The notes under the pieces are model-generated. The model was not told where the DNA came from, ran no database searches, and saw nothing but the letters and a program-made list of their open reading frames with translations. A stretch of DNA of 64,000 nt from Caballeronia insecticola (lineage in GTDB: Bacteria > Pseudomonadota > Gammaproteobacteria > Burkholderiales > Burkholderiaceae), in NCBI RefSeq assembly GCF_000402035.1, contig NC_021287.1:1302001-1366000 (forward strand). The letters are read 5' to 3'. Positions within the stretch are counted from its first letter, which is position 1. Every line of letters starts with the position of its first letter. The position numbers were made by a program, and so were the translations under genes. This document shows, in pieces, positions 63,413 through 64,000 of the stretch.

Positions 63413-64000
63413 TCACGGTTGCGGTTTCTCCACGATCACGCGGCGTTCGTCGCGCGCGATGATCTGCATCGGCACATGGCGCGCTGCGAGTTCGTCGTAG
63501 CGGGAAGGCGGCATCAGGGCCAGCGCGTTGCGCTCCGAATCCCAGAGTTTGATCCACTCGTCGATGCTCGGCACCCATTTTTGCGGCTCGGTATGCACGC
63601 CGAACGTCAGCTCGTCGGCTTCCTGGACCATGATCATCGTGTGATCGAGGTAGAACGGCATGGTGTGATCGAGCTTGGCGATCGAATAGAAGGGCGTGTC
63701 GGCCGGGAGCTTCGCCATCGCGGCCTTGACCGCCGGGACGAGTTTCACGCCGGAACTCTCGGTGCCGAACACGTCGTGGCCCGAGCCCGCGATCGTGCCG
63801 AGCAGGAGCCACGCGGCGCCCAGGGCCGCCGCGCCCGCCAGCACGCTGCGGCGGTTCAGCCACAGCCCGAACACGGTCACGGCGAACGCCACCGCGATGC
63901 CCGCCCAGACCCAGATCTGGAACTCGCGATACAGCGCATTGGGCGTATTGGCGCTGCCCGCGCGGCCGATGAAGATCGCGCCGAACGCCGCAGCGATCAG
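63413..64000 (-). CDS. arnT: Ara4N transferase ArnT (C-terminal part; 5' end outside window)
   Basis: The reading frame is open from the window edge to the TGA at 63413, giving the last 195 residues. The first part holds two transmembrane segments (LIAAAFGAIFIGRAG; WVWAGIAVAFAVTVFGLW), then a periplasmic domain with LPADTPFYSIAKLDHTMPFYL, like the C-terminal region of GT83 ArnT, which moves Ara4N onto lipid A phosphates in the periplasm. First arn gene in this operon as seen. Confidence 0.8.
   Translation of the reverse strand: MIAAAFGAIFIGRAGSANTPNALYREFQIWVWAGIAVAFAVTVFGLWLNRRSVLAGAAALGAAWLLLGTIAGSGHDVFGTESSGVKLVPAVKAAMAKLPADTPFYSIAKLDHTMPFYLDHTMIMVQEADELTFGVHTEPQKWVPSIDEWIKLWDSERNALALMPPSRYDELAARHVPMQIIARDERRVIVEKPQP

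Overview
The window reads as ordinary core chromosome of a GC-rich betaproteobacterium of the Burkholderiaceae (Burkholderia sensu lato, most likely Paraburkholderia or Caballeronia). The grounds are the strong GC3 bias, the rpsF-priB-rpsR-rplI-dnaB block followed by a DUF47/pit pair, a sbp-cysTWA-cysB sulfate locus beside lexA, and a complete-looking 4-amino-4-deoxy-L-arabinose (Ara4N) lipid A locus with ArnA split into two genes. Genus placement is inference. I see no insertion sequence, prophage, CRISPR array, rRNA or origin.

Layout. 1-3.5 kb: partial DUF2252 gene and glgX (glycogen debranching). 3.5-6.3 kb: leftward TPR envelope protein, PspA-like protein and ribbon-helix-helix protein. 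6.8-9.4 kb: class A penicillin-binding protein. 9.5-10.8 kb: leftward copper operon (DUF2946, CopC, PCuAC). 11.0 kb: initiator tRNA-Met. 11.3-14.4 kb: UPF0303, an SMR transporter and several small genus-level proteins. 14.4-18.1 kb: TetR regulator overlapping a 3-hydroxyisobutyryl-CoA hydrolase-like gene, a membrane protein, dusA and tRNA-His. 18.2-24.8 kb: many short hypothetical genes, an O-methyltransferase, an SDR, a monooxygenase-fold protein, and a three-gene operon of two small exported proteins with a lytic transglycosylase. 24.8-31.0 kb: MFS exporter, aldo/keto reductase, tkt and gnd (pentose phosphate pathway). 31.1-34.9 kb: two-gene ABC-2 exporter, universal stress protein, DUF2939 protein, small protein.

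35.1-41.1 kb: lexA with two perfect tandem SOS boxes, divergent from sbp-cysT-cysW-cysA-cysB (sulfate uptake and its regulator). 41.1-42.6 kb: asparaginase and a BON-LysM protein. 42.9-47.7 kb: glyoxylate assimilation (gcl, hyi, glxR leftward; LysR regulator rightward), turning two glyoxylate into glycerate with loss of CO2. 47.8-50.9 kb: rpsF-priB-rpsR-rplI, terminator, dnaB. 50.9-52.7 kb: DUF47 protein and Pit phosphate transporter. 52.8-57.6 kb: atypical SDR, NlpC/P60 lipoprotein, PIN-PhoH ATPase, a candidate small RNA, and a Bcp-type peroxiredoxin. 57.7-64 kb: leftward arn operon, transcribed arnT (cut by the window end), arnE-like, arnB, arnC, arnA formyltransferase, arnA decarboxylase, arnD.

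I found no convincing wholly new multi-gene system. The observations most worth checking are the promoter/terminator-bounded small RNA candidate between bcp and phoH, a perfect 10-bp dyad at the promoter of a 60-residue membrane peptide, predicted leaderless starts of dnaB and the asparaginase gene, the SDR lacking the catalytic YxxxK, and the lytic-transglycosylase mini-operon. Very long open frames opposite many of these genes are codon-bias shadows and were left out.
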